Positions 52,785 to 63,736 of a DNA stretch of 63,736 nucleotides are shown piece by piece. A program made the position numbers and the translations under genes. This DNA is from Isohypsibius dastychi (taxonomy: Eukaryota; Tardigrada; Eutardigrada; Parachela; Isohypsibiidae). The stretch spans positions 1 to 63,736 of the forward strand of contig JAQIWT010000013.1 of NCBI GenBank assembly GCA_034696485.1, in the 5' to 3' direction. Numbering within the stretch: position 1 is the first letter of the stretch; each line of letters begins with the position of its first letter. The notes beneath the pieces are model-generated. The model was not told where the DNA came from, searched no databases, and was given only the letters and a program-made list of their open reading frames with translations.

Positions 52785-55700
52785 ATGGAAGACGATCCTC
52801 AGAACGAAGATGTTGCTGAGATGAGTGTTCTCACGGAACCTACAGATTTCAACGAAGTGGTCCGTCAGAATTTTGGCGTTGATCTGTGAGTATGGGGAAA
52901 AATGTACAAAAAAACATCGGTTTCAAATCTAATGCTTCCCCCGTAGTGAAACTGAAACTTGGCCAGAGTCAGACTGGAAAGGACGGGACGAGTGGAAGGC
53001 CAAATTAGCGGACCGATTAGCACGAGACTGCTACCTCGATGTTTCATCAGCTCGTACTTTCGCAGAAATATTTTCTCGACTGATACTCTCCACCAAAACG
53101 TTTGATTGGGATGACGTGGAGGAAGCCATCGCCGCCATCGCCTCAACAACTGAATACCACGCTGACCGTTTGACCGATTATGCTTCAGGATATCTCGATC
53201 CTCTATTCCAGAACTACTTCGTCGAAATAATGACATCCAACTCGTTACCATTCACCGTGAACGCAAGAAACTCGAACATCTTGACCCGTTTGAATCGAGA
53301 ATTCTTGATTCCACTGTATTCTGACGACCCATGTGTTGGAGTAGGGCCAGGGGTGGCCTGTATCAAGTTTCCCGTTTTCATCCAGATTGATGACATTTTC
53401 GAGACCGCCAGTGTTCGCATAGTTCATCACCCTTCGAATACTTTCAAATTCATAGTGGGGATAAGCAACCCGGGTATCAGTTTCCCATTCTCATTTGAGC
53501 TGGGCTTTCGGGATTCCGCAATCGCCAGAATCAAACGCCACGTGAAAGCTGGACCATTTAGAGTAGTATATTGTATTGAATTTCATGTTGAGGCTACGGT
53601 ATGTGCATCATCGGCAGGATTTCTCAAAGAACTGGATGAAGGTTCCTCTTCACGTCCGACTTGGAAATTGAAGACATGGATGCTGTTGAGGTTCAGTGTG
53701 TTTTTTGCCTTGCACTTGTTTGATTATGGCAGCGACATGTGGAGTATCTTCGCCGAATACATCAATTCAGGGGCAACTGTCTATTTCTGGCTGACGTCAC
53801 TCTTCGTCACACTTCCACTCACGATTGCTACAAGTTTCTGCTTCATTTCGTTTTGGTTCCGGTTTAAGCGAAACCGGCGTAAAAAAAGAAATCGGATTTA
53901 TCGGAAACTCCGTTGGATCTTACCACTTCTGGGCCCTACTCGTTTGTAAGTAAATATCATTTCTCCTCCCCCCCCCCTCCCCCCGTTTTTTAGATCACTA
54001 GGGATGCTTATTTGTAACAAACGGATAGAAGACACACTGACTGATAACGTGGTGACACTCTGCTGTACGCGTACAATATAGCCGTTTCTGACGCTGATCT
54101 GGCAAAATAGCGTTCAACCCACACTGCTTACCTGCTCAGATAACTGGCGCCGTTCAAAATGTTCGATCTGTTCGGCTTTCCGTAACCAGTCAGTCCTTTG
54201 TCCGTTAAGTGCATATAAGCATCCCTACTGACTGATTCAAAACTCCCGTCAGATTAAACCTTTTGGTGGAGAGTATCAATCGAGAAAATATTTCTGCGAA
54301 AGTTCGAGCCGATGAAACATCGAGGTAGCAGTCTCGTGCTAATCGGTCCGCTAATTTGGCCTTCCACTCGTCCCGTCCTTTCCAGTCTGACTCTGGCCAA
54401 GTTTCAGTTTCACTACGGGGGAAGCATTAGATTTGAAACCGATGATTTTTTGTACATTTTTTCCGCTTGTGCCTGCCTCAATCAGGACTTTTCTTGAATT
54501 TCAATCTCCAGCATCTCTTTCAAGTTCTTGCGAATTTTTGATCGAAGTTAGCTACTGGTATGTCAGAATTCCCACCCATAAGTCCCCGTCCACGCAGAGT
54601 CGGTTGTTTGTTCGTCAAAAGCAGCAGTTTTTCAAACTGGCAGATGAGATGTTTCGTAAAAAAGATGAGCATTTCTATTGTATCTTCATGCAGCCAGTTC
54701 TTTCATCTCATCCCATCCGTTCTAGATAATGTCAAAAAAGCAGCTGTCAGTCCATTTTCACATCACGCCACAAGCTGTAAACAAAATCCTCCGAAACCGA
54801 CCGAAAATCGAATCTGTCATTTGTCCTCGTCAAATTTGGGTATGAAAGGAAACCAACAACTTCATCCTGAGCTGAATCATATTGTTCATGGATGGTTCGA
54901 GCTGTTTCGAGCCAGGACGATATGCTTCAAACTTTAGTTCTGCCGCATCTTGAAATCGGATGAACCGCCTTCAGATGAACTTCCTTCGCAAGCTTCGATC
55001 ATCGAAAGCGTCTTCAGTTTTGAAGACTATGGCACCTTTCTAAAACACGTTAGAAAGATGCAGAAGTTCTTTTATAAGAAGGGAGTGAATTCGGAAGCGT
55101 CAGGGGGGTTGGCTTGGCTTGAGACTGTAGTGACGAAGGATTCCATGGAGCACATTTCGGAATTCACCGCCCATCCCAATTGATTCTAATTCTAAAATGC
55201 TTTTTTCATTCACTTGTTCTGATTTTGACCTGATAGCGATGAAATTCTGGTGGTCATGACATCACTATATGGCTATAACTGGTATTCAAGTTACATAAGT
55301 TTTCCAGCCTTTGCTAAGTTTCTCTCTACATTGAAACGGGCTGGTCAGCTTAGCAGAGGTGCGAGAGTATCCTACATGCATTCAGACATCGATTCTGAAC
55401 TAAGCTAGAATTAGCTGAAAAGCTACTGTCTGCACTTCTCGCTCGTAACTCCGAATTATCGCATTCGTTAGATTTGCTTGTAAGTGGGGAGATGCAACGG
55501 CAGTTGAAATCTGTTTCTCTGGGAATACCGTACGTACAATACAACTACGACCAACACGCATGAGTGAACCGGGCTATCATTATTCGAAGCACCGGGTTAT
55601 GGGCTTCATTTCGGGCTGGGCTACTTTTTAAGGTGTTTGTTCTGGCCTGACGCAGGAGAATCTATGGGAGATTCTCTTCACGGCGTGTATCTTGATTACG

Positions 55701-58700
55701 CTGAAATCCAGATTTGGGCAAATTTGCAATGAACTATGCGAGCAAAATCACGGGATTTTTCCATATCAGAGCTGTGCTCTTGATAGACTGTCCACCATCA
55801 CCACCGTAGCGTATTGTACGTGACGTAGCGTATCGTAGGTAACGTATTTTAGTGTAAGTAACGTAGGCTCCGCAATCTTCGTCACATCCGGGTTCGCCTT
55901 TTCATTCCGGTTCGCCGTTGCATCCGGGTTTGCCATCACTTCCGGTCGAAGTGACGTCATGACCGGAAGTGATGTCATGACCAGAAGTGATGTCATGACC
56001 GGAAGTGATGTCATGACCGGATGTGATGTCATGACCAGAAGCAATGTCATGACCGGAAGTGATGTCATGACCGGCAGTGATTTCATGACCGGAAGTAATG
56101 TCATGATCGGATGTGACGTCATGATCGGATGTGACGTCATGACATGGGGGTGGGGCATAATAGAAGGCAGGCAGGCAGACCGCAAAGTTCAACCTGGCCA
56201 GCGGTACAGATTTACAAAGGGAGAGGCGGGGTCAGTGACTTTACAATGTATTTTGATTTCGGATACTACGGTACGTGCTTTCTGTCTACAAGAATCACTG
56301 TAATACTCTGACTTTCCCGAGCATGAGCTGATTGATGCTTCTGCGCCACAGGTACCTGACACACATCATCGCTGATTATAAGGAGCTGGATAGACCTAAG
56401 GAGTATCGCCACCATATCCACGATAGGAATTCCCATGTTCTACTAAGACCGAATCAAGTATTGAGGAGGCATCCATAAATAACCGCAAAAAATCTCTTCG
56501 CGTCCTTTTCTACCTTACCTTTTTTTATGACAATCGGTTTTGTAGTGTCCGGGGGAAACCGGGTGATGCGCATGGCACATCCTTCAATACAAATATAAAC
56601 ATGCTAATGGCCATGAATTCAATTCTAATTTAAGGTCATTTTGTGCTCGCAGTGATCGGTTGACCTCTGGCGCGTGCAAAACCGAATAATAATCACAGAT
56701 TCTTTCAGATGATCTTTAAGTTAATACTAATACTTGATTTCCGACGTTGGAGATTTCACTATGAGATTAAGTCTTTTTTAAATTTTAATTTGAAAATTTT
56801 AAATTGATTTAATTCATAAACATAGGTAATGATTCATTCAGTGTTCTCCGAGAATGTGTAGCTTTGCGTTTGCTATCGAATGAATTAGAAAATTTGCAAA
56901 TCGCAGAATATTCAATAGTTTAGTTTTGAATTCGAAGTTCAAATCTGATTTATGGTGAATCGACTGCGAAGAAGCGCAGCAAGAGAAAGGTGGTGTCCAC
57001 ATCATTCATTCGGTCAGGCCCTCTAAAGACCGATTGCCACTTGTCCTTCAGTTTCTCAGCAGAATTCTTGCCACCGTCACATGTTATTAACGGCACCCCC
57101 TCCCCATTTCTGTTCGAATAAGGGGGGGGGGGGTCATAGAAAAGCACCCGCTGGTTTGGTTTCCTCAAACTCTCAGCACGTTTTTTTACGAGAAGATAGA
57201 CAGCCAAAAGAGAAGAAACATGGCAATTACCTCATGAAATTTATCAGTTCAGTAGGCGCTCCCCAACCTTCAATGACGGCAGAAATTTCTTCCTCAGGCT
57301 AACAAATCCCGATCTAATGTGCATGTTCTAAATGCGAAAAGCTCAAAAAGTTATTTTCTCTCTTGCGTGTATCGTTATTTATGGATGCCCCTTGACAAGC
57401 AAACATGCCAACGGTAGCATTCGTTGCACTGGACACTGTCTGAATAATGAAGCAGGTGCTAACGGGCTTGTGGGCCAGTAAAGGGCGCAATGAGTCAGTT
57501 TTATTGTAGTAAAATGAGTAGTAAACAGAGCTTACTGATATTTACAGTGGGGCCGTCTGCTTGTGGAACGGCGGAAAACGTGTAGAAAACGTGGTATTTT
57601 TGGTACCAAACGCACAAACAGATCGAGCTTGTTGTGACTGCTTAGGCAAGCCAAGTTTTAAATACGGTTCTAGTTGAGGGGTTAAAGAGCTAAGGGATCG
57701 TCGAAACAAAAACATTTCCGTCCAACATGGACAATTGTATGTTGGACACAGGCACAGCTGGGCAAGGTAATGTTTGCCTGTTAAAAACCTGACCTCCACA
57801 CTGTTCCGGCACTGTATGCTCATCAGTGCCTTGCATTTTCTAGGAGCCTCCAGCTGCATCAGGAGTCAGCCGTGAACCCTAATTGTTCATGGCACTACGC
57901 CCTAATCCCTTCTTCTTTCTTTACTCGCCCGCAAGCCGATTAGCAGCCGCCTCATTAGTCAGACAGTACTCAGAGCAAAACAAGCCACCTTTTGCACTTT
58001 TTCGATTTAAAATCAGAGCTTTCGGGTAACTTACGTTTGGTTGTAAGGACCTGCACGACGTCGTGAGGAGTTCAATTTCATCGCGGGCTGAGGAGACCAA
58101 CTTGCTGAAACTGATTGAATGTTCTATGGAAGCCACGCCGCAATTGATCCTCCAAGCAACAGTCCTTGTCATGATCTACTCCGAATATGGATCATTTACA
58201 TCCACCGACATCTCCAAATTTGTGTCTGTGATTACTTCTCTCCTAGTACTGACCTTCGTTTTCTTCCAATTTGCCGAGAACAGCAAGATGTATGCAGACC
58301 CACACCGGAAACCACGTTACGAGCTTTACAAGTTCCCACATCGGAAGTGGTTTCTGACACAATTTGGACGTGTCATACAGACATTGTGGCATCTGTTCAT
58401 ATTGATCTCCCGAATCACGGCGATCGTTCTATTCGCGTCCATCCACCCGATCTGGGCAGTCGTTATTTGCCTCATTCATGTTTCTTCGATGGTGGCATGG
58501 GTGGCCATTGAAACACGAGCAATATCTCGGCTTTGCGAGTCAGAAGACGATGAAACTTATTTTGATTGGAGGAGGTTTCTTAGCGAGCCTTCCAGTTCCA
58601 TAAACCGGTACATCGATGAAACTAAATTGATGATCGATTCTCGCAGAGCAATCATGCGTCCTTTCTATCTACTCTATGGTGTCATGTTCTTATACGACTT

Positions 58701-59184
58701 CCTGAACATCAGAGCCTTCTGGAGGAACAAGGCCGGTAGACCTGACAAAAGTGGCCGCTTGAACGCAAATTGGGTACCTGGGAAGCGCAGTGCTTTGTAC
58801 TATGGACTGTACTACCTCCTTTGCTATATCCAAAATATCGCTATGATCTGCATTTGGTATTTCAACCAACCAGTCGATGCCCTGCGGATCTCGGCACTAC
58901 TCATCGTCATTTTTGGAAATCCTATGGGGATTCTGTTCATGGCGCTATATTCTAAATTCTTCAGCAAAATGAGCCGAAACCTGGTGAGTTCAGGAACAAG
59001 TCTTGACTCTCGAGTTTGCCACAACAGTTTCACATCGTCTTCTTCGCAGGATGGACCATGCAGGGGTTTATCGGAGCGAGAATTTTATAAATATGACTTC
59101 TGCGGCGAAAAACTCTGGGTGGATAATAAGAACCAGAGCATCAAATTACCAGTGTACAAGAGGACACTTAATCGCCGACCATAA
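52785..59184 (+). CDS. XK-related (Xkr) membrane protein with N-terminal extension; middle unresolved
   Basis: Supported exons are 52785-52885, 52947-53945, about 58048-58983 and 59050-59184. The last part has typical Xkr signatures: NLLKLIECSMEATPQLILQ, several hydrophobic helices, and FGNPMGILFMALY. The first part ends with two helices (LHLFDYGSDMWSIFAEY and VYFWLTSLFVTLPLTIATSF), matching Xkr TM1-TM2 with the DxGSD pattern. Before them sit about 290 residues, no family known to me, apparently soluble (TFDWDDVEEAIAAIASTT ... HADRLTDYASGYLDPLF). The piece linking TM2 to the ECSMEATPQ helix was not found in 53946-58047, which is full of repeats, so the gene may be interrupted, or two half-genes may be joined here. 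Xkr proteins take part in lipid scrambling and apoptotic-cell marking. The intron 58984-59049 is 66 bp and stop-free. Confidence 0.6.
52898..53104 (+). repeat. Left arm of inverted duplication inside the Xkr-like gene
   Basis: This arm covers the end of intron 1 and the first part of exon 2. Its reverse complement stands at 54258-54470, almost identical base for base. Confidence 0.85.
54258..54470 (-). repeat. Right arm of inverted duplication: partial Xkr exon 2
   Basis: It reads, on the minus strand, like 52898-53104 with only a handful of changes, including the intron-exon border. It must be young. The two arms enclose about 1.15 kb and could fold the primary transcript into a roughly 200-bp double strand covering the exon 2 acceptor. 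Confidence 0.85.
54950..55183 (+). CDS. Possible orphan exon, charged 77-residue frame
   Basis: The frame (SDEPPSDELPSQ ... SFEDYGTFLKHVRKMQKFF ... HISEFTAHPN) has protein-like composition with a likely amphipathic helix. It lies within the unresolved middle of the Xkr-like gene, but I find no splice joint linking it in phase, and it matches no family I know. Confidence 0.25.
   Translation: MKSDEPPSDELPSQASIIESVFSFEDYGTFLKHVRKMQKFFYKKGVNSEASGGLAWLETVVTKDSMEHISEFTAHPN
55568..55619 (-). repeat. Dispersed repeat fragment, partner of 1-54
   Basis: Its reverse complement begins CCAGCCCGAAATGAAGCCC and tracks the first 50 bases of the window with small differences. It contains GGGCTTCATTTCGGGCT, itself a near-palindrome. 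Confidence 0.55.
55808..55864 (+). repeat. Three 19-bp TACGT-type tandem units
   Basis: Three successive units follow GTAGCGTATTGTACGTGAC with drift, ending 27 bp before the 18-bp array. Similar words occur at 15770-15900 on the opposite strand. Confidence 0.6.
55891..56141. repeat. 18-bp tandem array with ETS/CRE-like units and an internal flip
   Basis: Ten complete units of consensus ACCGGAAGTGATGTCATG run from 55962 to 56141. Before them three 18-bp units at 55891-55944 carry the related motif on the opposite strand (their complement reads CCGGAAGTGATGGCAAA or similar). The flip falls in the palindromic junction ACTTCCGGTCGAAGT. Most units combine CCGGAAGT, the ETS-family core, with TGA(T/C)GTCA, a CRE/ATF-type core. 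The 18-bp period keeps all frames open, so the MTGSDV-rich and PVMTSL-rich predicted proteins are artefacts. Confidence 0.9.
56142..58047. other. Unassigned stretch within the Xkr-like locus
   Basis: I could not place exons here. A G12 run lies at 57122-57133. If the Xkr-like gene is intact, its linking exon should fall between 53946 and 58047. Confidence 0.35.
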
Positions 59185-60079
59185 CGACTACAAAACGGTT
59201 ACGCTGCAACAGGTTATTGAAGTGCATAGCTAAAAATTCCAAAATGAAAATCGAGTTGGATAGACCATCGCGTTTACCAAACTGCTCTGAAAGCATTAAA
59301 TCAAGCCCGGATTTACAAGAAAGTCACAGTAGGATCGATTTATGCACAGAGCTTCATAACTGCCAAAAAAACGTTCACCTCCTCTATCCGATCAATCCAG
59401 TATAATCAAAAAAATTCACTACTCAAAACTCATTGCCTTTTGTCCTTAATAATCAATTGCTTAACATGCGACAAAAATCCTTCTGAATTTTCTCCAGCCT
59501 CGGACTAAAAATAGCCAGTGGTCAATTTTTCGTTTCTTGTTCAGTTTTTTCCGGCATAATAAAATTTTGTCATTCTAATGAGCCCAAGAACAAAGAAATC
59601 CGATGGTAAGTTCTAGAGATCCATAAACTGGCACCAACCTGTCGATGCCCACTGAAGACAAATGTTCCCTTGATAGTTCGACCGTCCACTATCTTATGAG
59701 TTTTCGCTCAAATCCCATTTTCTTATGGATTGTGATGGAACTGGATGATAACACTTTGAGTGATTTTTCCTTGATTTTTCTCGACAGCTGGTGTCATGCT
59801 TTCTGCGTGGACCCGCAGGAGCCAACAAACTTCCAAAATGGTCAACTTTGACCATGTCTCTCTGATCCCTGCTTCATGGTACGGCTTCGAATTTCGATTC
59901 TGATTACAGATCAAGGTCTGCTCTATCCGGATCAAACATTGAAATAGCTTTAACTGTAATACGGGCCATGGGAAAAATCGCGATCCCGACCCGCCACAAA
60001 TATCGTCAGTGGTCACCAATAGGTTAAAGAAGATCTAATAACGCACTGGTTATGCTTTCATTATGTCCTTGGTGGGTAG
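59185..60079. other. Intergenic, no supported gene
   Basis: It presumably holds the 3' UTR of the Xkr-like gene. The short frames are unsupported. Confidence 0.4.
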
Positions 60080-60474
60080 GCAATCTGGAAAACCTCATCC
60101 GGCCATTCAGCTGACTTAACAATGTCACATTGAAAAAACATGTCACCTGCCCGGCGCAACACACAACAGCTGACATATCTGTCGCAAAAAAGCGGACATT
60201 GTCACACGACCTATTCAAAGAGGTTAACATTCGTGCAAAAAATGAGGTTTTTCGTAGACCAGACGTATAGTCCAAAAAATTCACAGTGGGATGCAATGTC
60301 ACCCTACAAAAAAACCCAGATGGATGAATCTACTGAAAAAGTCTGCTTTCTAAAACCATTGTAGTGAATAAGAAAAGGCAGAATGAGGTAGGTCTCTGTC
60401 ATGGGTACCCATCACCGTGTATAAAGCGCAACAAGCGTATTCATTCCTCGTTTGTTTGTTTCGATCACGTCAAG
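60080..60474 (+). promoter_or_regulatory. Upstream region of the GPCR gene, duplicated at 45.74 kb
   Basis: Sequence shared with the upstream region of the dead copy includes CATTGAAAAAACATG, GTCGCAAAAAAGCGGACATT and CATCACYGTGTATA. The latter ends in TATA about 50-60 bp before the start codon in both copies and may be the core promoter. Confidence 0.45.
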
Positions 60475-61461
60475 ATGTCAAACTATTCTAATAACAGTAA
60501 TGCGAGTATCCCCACCGAAATTCCCCTTGCAGCACACTGGAGCATTCTGGCGCTCTTCACAGTATTCAGCGGAATCGCTGCATTTCTCTTCAACGGCTAT
60601 GTTCTCCTCATTTTCATCACCAAGCGAAATCTTTTGACGCCATTCAACGTCTATCTCATCAACCTCGTTGCAATCAACTTCATCAACGCTGTTGTCCACA
60701 TCCCCCTCGAAACAGTCAACACCCTATATACAAAATGGCCGCTGAGTAACACCGCTTGCTCGGTCCTCTTATACCGACTAGTTATCCAAAGCGGCACAGT
60801 TGCATCCCATCTTCTAATCACTCTGAATCGTGTTTGGGCGGTGACCTTTCCCGTGACATACCGCCATTATCATTCGATGAAAACTGCTGTCTTGAGCGTC
60901 GCCGCAATGTGGATATATGTTCACGGAGTGACGCTTCCGAGCTTCATCATGGATTCCATGTATTACCGAAAGGATCCCGTGGTTTATGGGTGTTTTATCA
61001 ACGGCAACGCCGCTTATCCAGAATACCAAACTGCCATTGAAATCCTCTTGCATACCATACCGCTTATCTCGGTCGTATTAGCCTATCCGTACATTTGGTT
61101 CAAGCGTCGACACAGACGGCGAGTGGACAGCGACTCGTCATCACGAGGCACCACAGACGTTCAATTGAACTCGGTGGAATTATCGAGGATGCGACGAACC
61201 CGAGTGAACACAGACCGTACGACATCACATGCTCCGAAAAAGTCGCATGGGTACCTGATTCTGACACTGTTGACAGTCAGCATGGTCATCTGTTGGACAC
61301 CACTTCAGGTTTATTTTGACTTGATCGCTTGGGGATATTATGAGCAGAATACAATGTTTTTCGAGGTTGCTGCCGTTCTCTACATGTTCCAGTCGTTTCT
61401 TGACCCAATCTTTTTCGTGTATGCCCTCAGCGACTTGCGCTTCCATATTTGCAGATGTTAG
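60475..61461 (+). CDS. Intronless rhodopsin-like GPCR, orphan
   Basis: It has 328 residues in one exon. N-glycosylation sites (NNSNAS) precede seven hydrophobic segments. TM1 carries GYVLL after FLFN, and TM2 has LVAINFINAVVHIPLE. The extracellular cysteine pair is probably C in NTACSVLLY and C in VYGCFING. The E/DRY position at the end of TM3 reads NRV (LNRVWAVTFPV). TM6 has CWTP and TM7 has DPIFFVY in place of NPxxY. The third loop is basic (FKRRHRRR). These features place it in class A, but ligand and subfamily are unknown. An NR(V/L/I)WA motif is, from memory, common in tardigrade-type receptor expansions, which is weak evidence. Start ATG 60475 matches the conserved start of the dead copy. 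The C-terminal tail is very short (HICRC). Confidence 0.85.
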   Translation: MSNYSNNSNASIPTEIPLAAHWSILALFTVFSGIAAFLFNGYVLLIFITKRNLLTPFNVYLINLVAINFINAVVHIPLETVNTLYTKWPLSNTACSVLLYRLVIQSGTVASHLLITLNRVWAVTFPVTYRHYHSMKTAVLSVAAMWIYVHGVTLPSFIMDSMYYRKDPVVYGCFINGNAAYPEYQTAIEILLHTIPLISVVLAYPYIWFKRRHRRRVDSDSSSRGTTDVQLNSVELSRMRRTRVNTDRTTSHAPKKSHGYLILTLLTVSMVICWTPLQVYFDLIAWGYYEQNTMFFEVAAVLYMFQSFLDPIFFVYALSDLRFHICRC

Positions 61462-63194
61462 GTCATGCAGGCTATGTACAAATGCTCCATTCCATGCAAA
61501 ACTCCCAATCTCATGCGTGTGCTCTACCATAGTCTCAGGATTGCCAGAATTTGTTCATCTAGACTGACACGGTGTATGCATCCTATATGAAAAACTCGGT
61601 CGCAGAACAACATCTTGATGTCGTTCTGTGAAACTATCTTTTGAACCGAACGGTCCGGCACTTCTCCAACAAAGGAATTTTCGCTAGAAATAGAGTCGGC
61701 CACTTGTCCCTTAATTCACCTACTTCCAACAGAAATGTCTGTGCTAAATTTCTTCATTTCTGCTCTGCAGAAATTTATTGCAGTTTAATTAAAAATGGTG
61801 TACACCTGAAGGTCAGAACCCTTATTAAGCGAATAGCGTTGGGGTTTCACTGTAATAAGAGCTGACACAGCTGACACATCATTACTTAAGTCACTCTGCA
61901 CTGGTTAACAGATTCAATTGAATTTATAATTGCTTGGAATTCCCCTGGTGACCAGCCTGCATATGCATGGAAGTTGGTAAGGGACGTTCGTGCGATACCT
62001 GCTCTTTTCCGAAAATTATCGCATTTGTCCTGCTTTGTGACTTTGTCAATCTGGCTGGCATTCTGTTTGGTTCTGTTGATCAGGTATCGAACTTTCTCAG
62101 AACATGAACAACGATGAGTCCGATCTGTTCCAGCTTGATAAACAAGACAGGTATTGAACCGAGAATCTTAGTCGTACGTTCTTGTTGATTTCATCATCCA
62201 TTCTGTCCGTTTTTGTCTCTCCAAATCTCTCCGGTTTTTTTTGGCTGAAAGTGATTAGTGTTTAATTCACATAATCAACGCCTTCTGAAGTTATCGCTGT
62301 GTTGTTCCACTACTTCACATGCTGAGGTGGCCACAAACATGGTGAGAACCACCATCACATCTTCCGAACTTACCGCTGTTCAGCATGATTATTACCGTAT
62401 GTGCGACATATCTTGAAATCTAACCTAAAATAGCATCGAATTCGAAGCGTACTGAAAAAATGAGTCTGGTTTACTGGTAGAAAACCTGCTGGAAAATGTT
62501 ATTATGTGTAAAATGAAAAAAGATCGCCACCAGAACATGTTTCTCGAGATACGCATTACCGTCCACCATCAGGTTTCTGCCAACTCGAGAAGTTACATCA
62601 CGATTTCGATCTTGAGTTTTCAAGAAAAAATCTCATTTTATCAATCATTCAATTTCAAGTTTTTAGCTTTCATCGATCGTAGCGAATTCATGCATTCGGA
62701 TAACGCATGTTTGAGTCTTTGATACGATGATATAATCATATAAACTTCAAACTGTCCCATTAATCACAGTCAATGAGGGTTTTTTGCGAAATGATCAATA
62801 TCTCACCCACGTAATTGTCGCTTTAGGGAGCCGGTTACTGTGAATAAGATATGTTCATTGGTTCACTGTTCATTGGTTCACTGCTCACTGATTGGTTCGA
62901 ATTATGGTCAATCTATTGTCGTTCTGCTTACACTCTGAAGGATTGTTCTAAGAATGAGTTGCGCAGCATTATTTTGACCCGGGGCTGTTCAACCATGATA
63001 TAATTGCAGTAAGTTCCAGTCTGTTTTCGTAATCAAGACCTCAGCTGCGGTTTGGGACCTTTTAGTCTGAGTGCATTGTCTGGTCTTTCCATTAGAAAAC
63101 TGATTTCGATTCCACACCATGGAAAAATACTTGGTCGTCGTAAGTTTCATACCTTTTCCGTATCTATTCTGTGACACTGTGTGCTCATCGAGAA
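61462..63194. other. Intergenic, no supported gene
   Basis: At 62840-62900 the phrase TTCATTGGTTCACTG is repeated about two and a half times, giving clustered inverted CCAAT words. Nothing else is recognisable. Confidence 0.4.
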
Positions 63195-63468
63195 TACAAG
63201 CAGGACGCGCCCCTTCGGGCCGCGTAGCCAGATAACTCACTTATGGCTCAAGATGATTTCATTGAAAGGAATAAATCTGAGTTGAAGAAAAATGTCATTT
63301 GAACACTTCAAACTATATTGGAGTTGTTCATAGAAACCTGTCCAGAGTAGGTGCTTCAAGAATCAAACACCCATCCCGATCTGCCGAAATACTGTTTGTG
63401 TTCTGTTCTCGAATACGCTATCAAATATATGACCAGCTCATCAGTGTTTTTTCATGGACTTCAATATA
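63195..63468 (-). repeat. 275-bp dispersed repeat, copy B, inverted relative to 76-350
   Basis: Its reverse complement follows 76-350 from TATATTGAAGTCC to the hairpin and final GCTTGTA, with about one difference in ten and almost no indels. The hairpin (CGCGCCCC ... GGGCCGCG on the plus strand) is unchanged between the copies. The two copies bracket the whole window. Confidence 0.85.
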
Positions 63469-63736
63469 AGTGGTCAACTTTTGCTGTCGAAATGGGGAGT
63501 GGTGCCCTGAGTTTTTTCCCTTATGACACCATTGAAAACAATGGTGGTGTGTTAGTTACTGGAGAACGGTGACCCGAGGAACTGGATGGTGTCAGTGCCC
63601 TAAGCTCTCACCAAATAATGCTGTAATTACTTTCTACGCCAAGTCAACGAGGTGGCACGCGAACTTATCGCCGCACGAAATTCAAGCTAACTTTATCGCA
63701 ACCTGACTGAAAAATACTGTCACATTCACAACTCCG

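Noticed and set aside
55766-56303. Long open frames on both strands rich in MTGSDV, PVMTSL or HDITSGHD
   Set aside because: The 18-bp repeat period is a multiple of three and keeps all frames open; there is no start context, signal or homology.

Overview
The window is nuclear DNA from an invertebrate animal. The genes carry GT-AG introns, many only 45-100 bp long, and encode typical metazoan proteins (DDX3, DCAF8, PDE9A, Eps15-like, XK-related, a rhodopsin-like GPCR, a natriuretic-peptide-type receptor). Compact introns, natriuretic-type receptor genes, an intron-bearing GH16-like gene of bacterial character and a GPCR with NRV in place of DRY would fit a tardigrade or another small ecdysozoan. 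That placement is my inference and is not proved by the sequence. I rebuilt exon chains by hand from splice signals, reading phase and protein continuity.

Layout. 0-9.9 kb: repeats, a decayed protein kinase (-), and a 4.2-kb fold-back element (2826-6996) with inverted arms built from GTTCACA units. 9.9-15.1 kb: a stray piece of a receptor gene, a secreted GH16-like protein (-), two related small secreted proteins ending GLKNL, and a two-exon basic protein with an internal duplication. 17.7-20.5 kb: a 12-exon ANF-type receptor that stops soon after its membrane helix. 20.9-35.7 kb, the conserved housekeeping core: Eps15-like (-), DDX3/Belle/PL10 (+, 13 coding exons) and DCAF8 (+, 11 exons). 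38.2-45.5 kb: PDE9A (+). 45.7-61.5 kb: a duplicated GPCR locus (dead copy at 46.1 kb, intact copy at 60.5 kb). These flank a complete hAT transposon (47930-51184, 8-bp target duplication), a short hAT-type element, an XK-related gene with an unusual N-terminal domain, and an 18-bp ETS/CRE-like tandem array. A 275-bp repeat occurs inverted near both window ends.

The strongest new signal lies inside the DDX3 gene. Introns 1, 7 and 10 and an intron in the 3' UTR each hold a 131-136-nt two-hairpin element with H/ACA snoRNA architecture. The four first hairpins differ in stem sequence but keep pairing. All present nearly the same guide pocket, complementary to the 18S rRNA stretch around the universally hypermodified uridine (human 1248, yeast 1191). 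DDX3, a translation and ribosome-linked helicase, would then host a redundant set of guide RNAs for one rRNA site.

Functional links: DDX3 and its embedded guide RNAs serve translation and rRNA modification; DCAF8 serves ubiquitin ligation; the Eps15-like protein serves clathrin endocytosis. PDE9A degrades cGMP, while the ANF-type receptor has lost the cGMP-making half of its family and would act as a decoy, clearance or co-receptor if functional. Long stretches (7.0-9.9, 12.9-14.3, 35.7-38.2, 61.5-63.2 kb) show nothing I can call.
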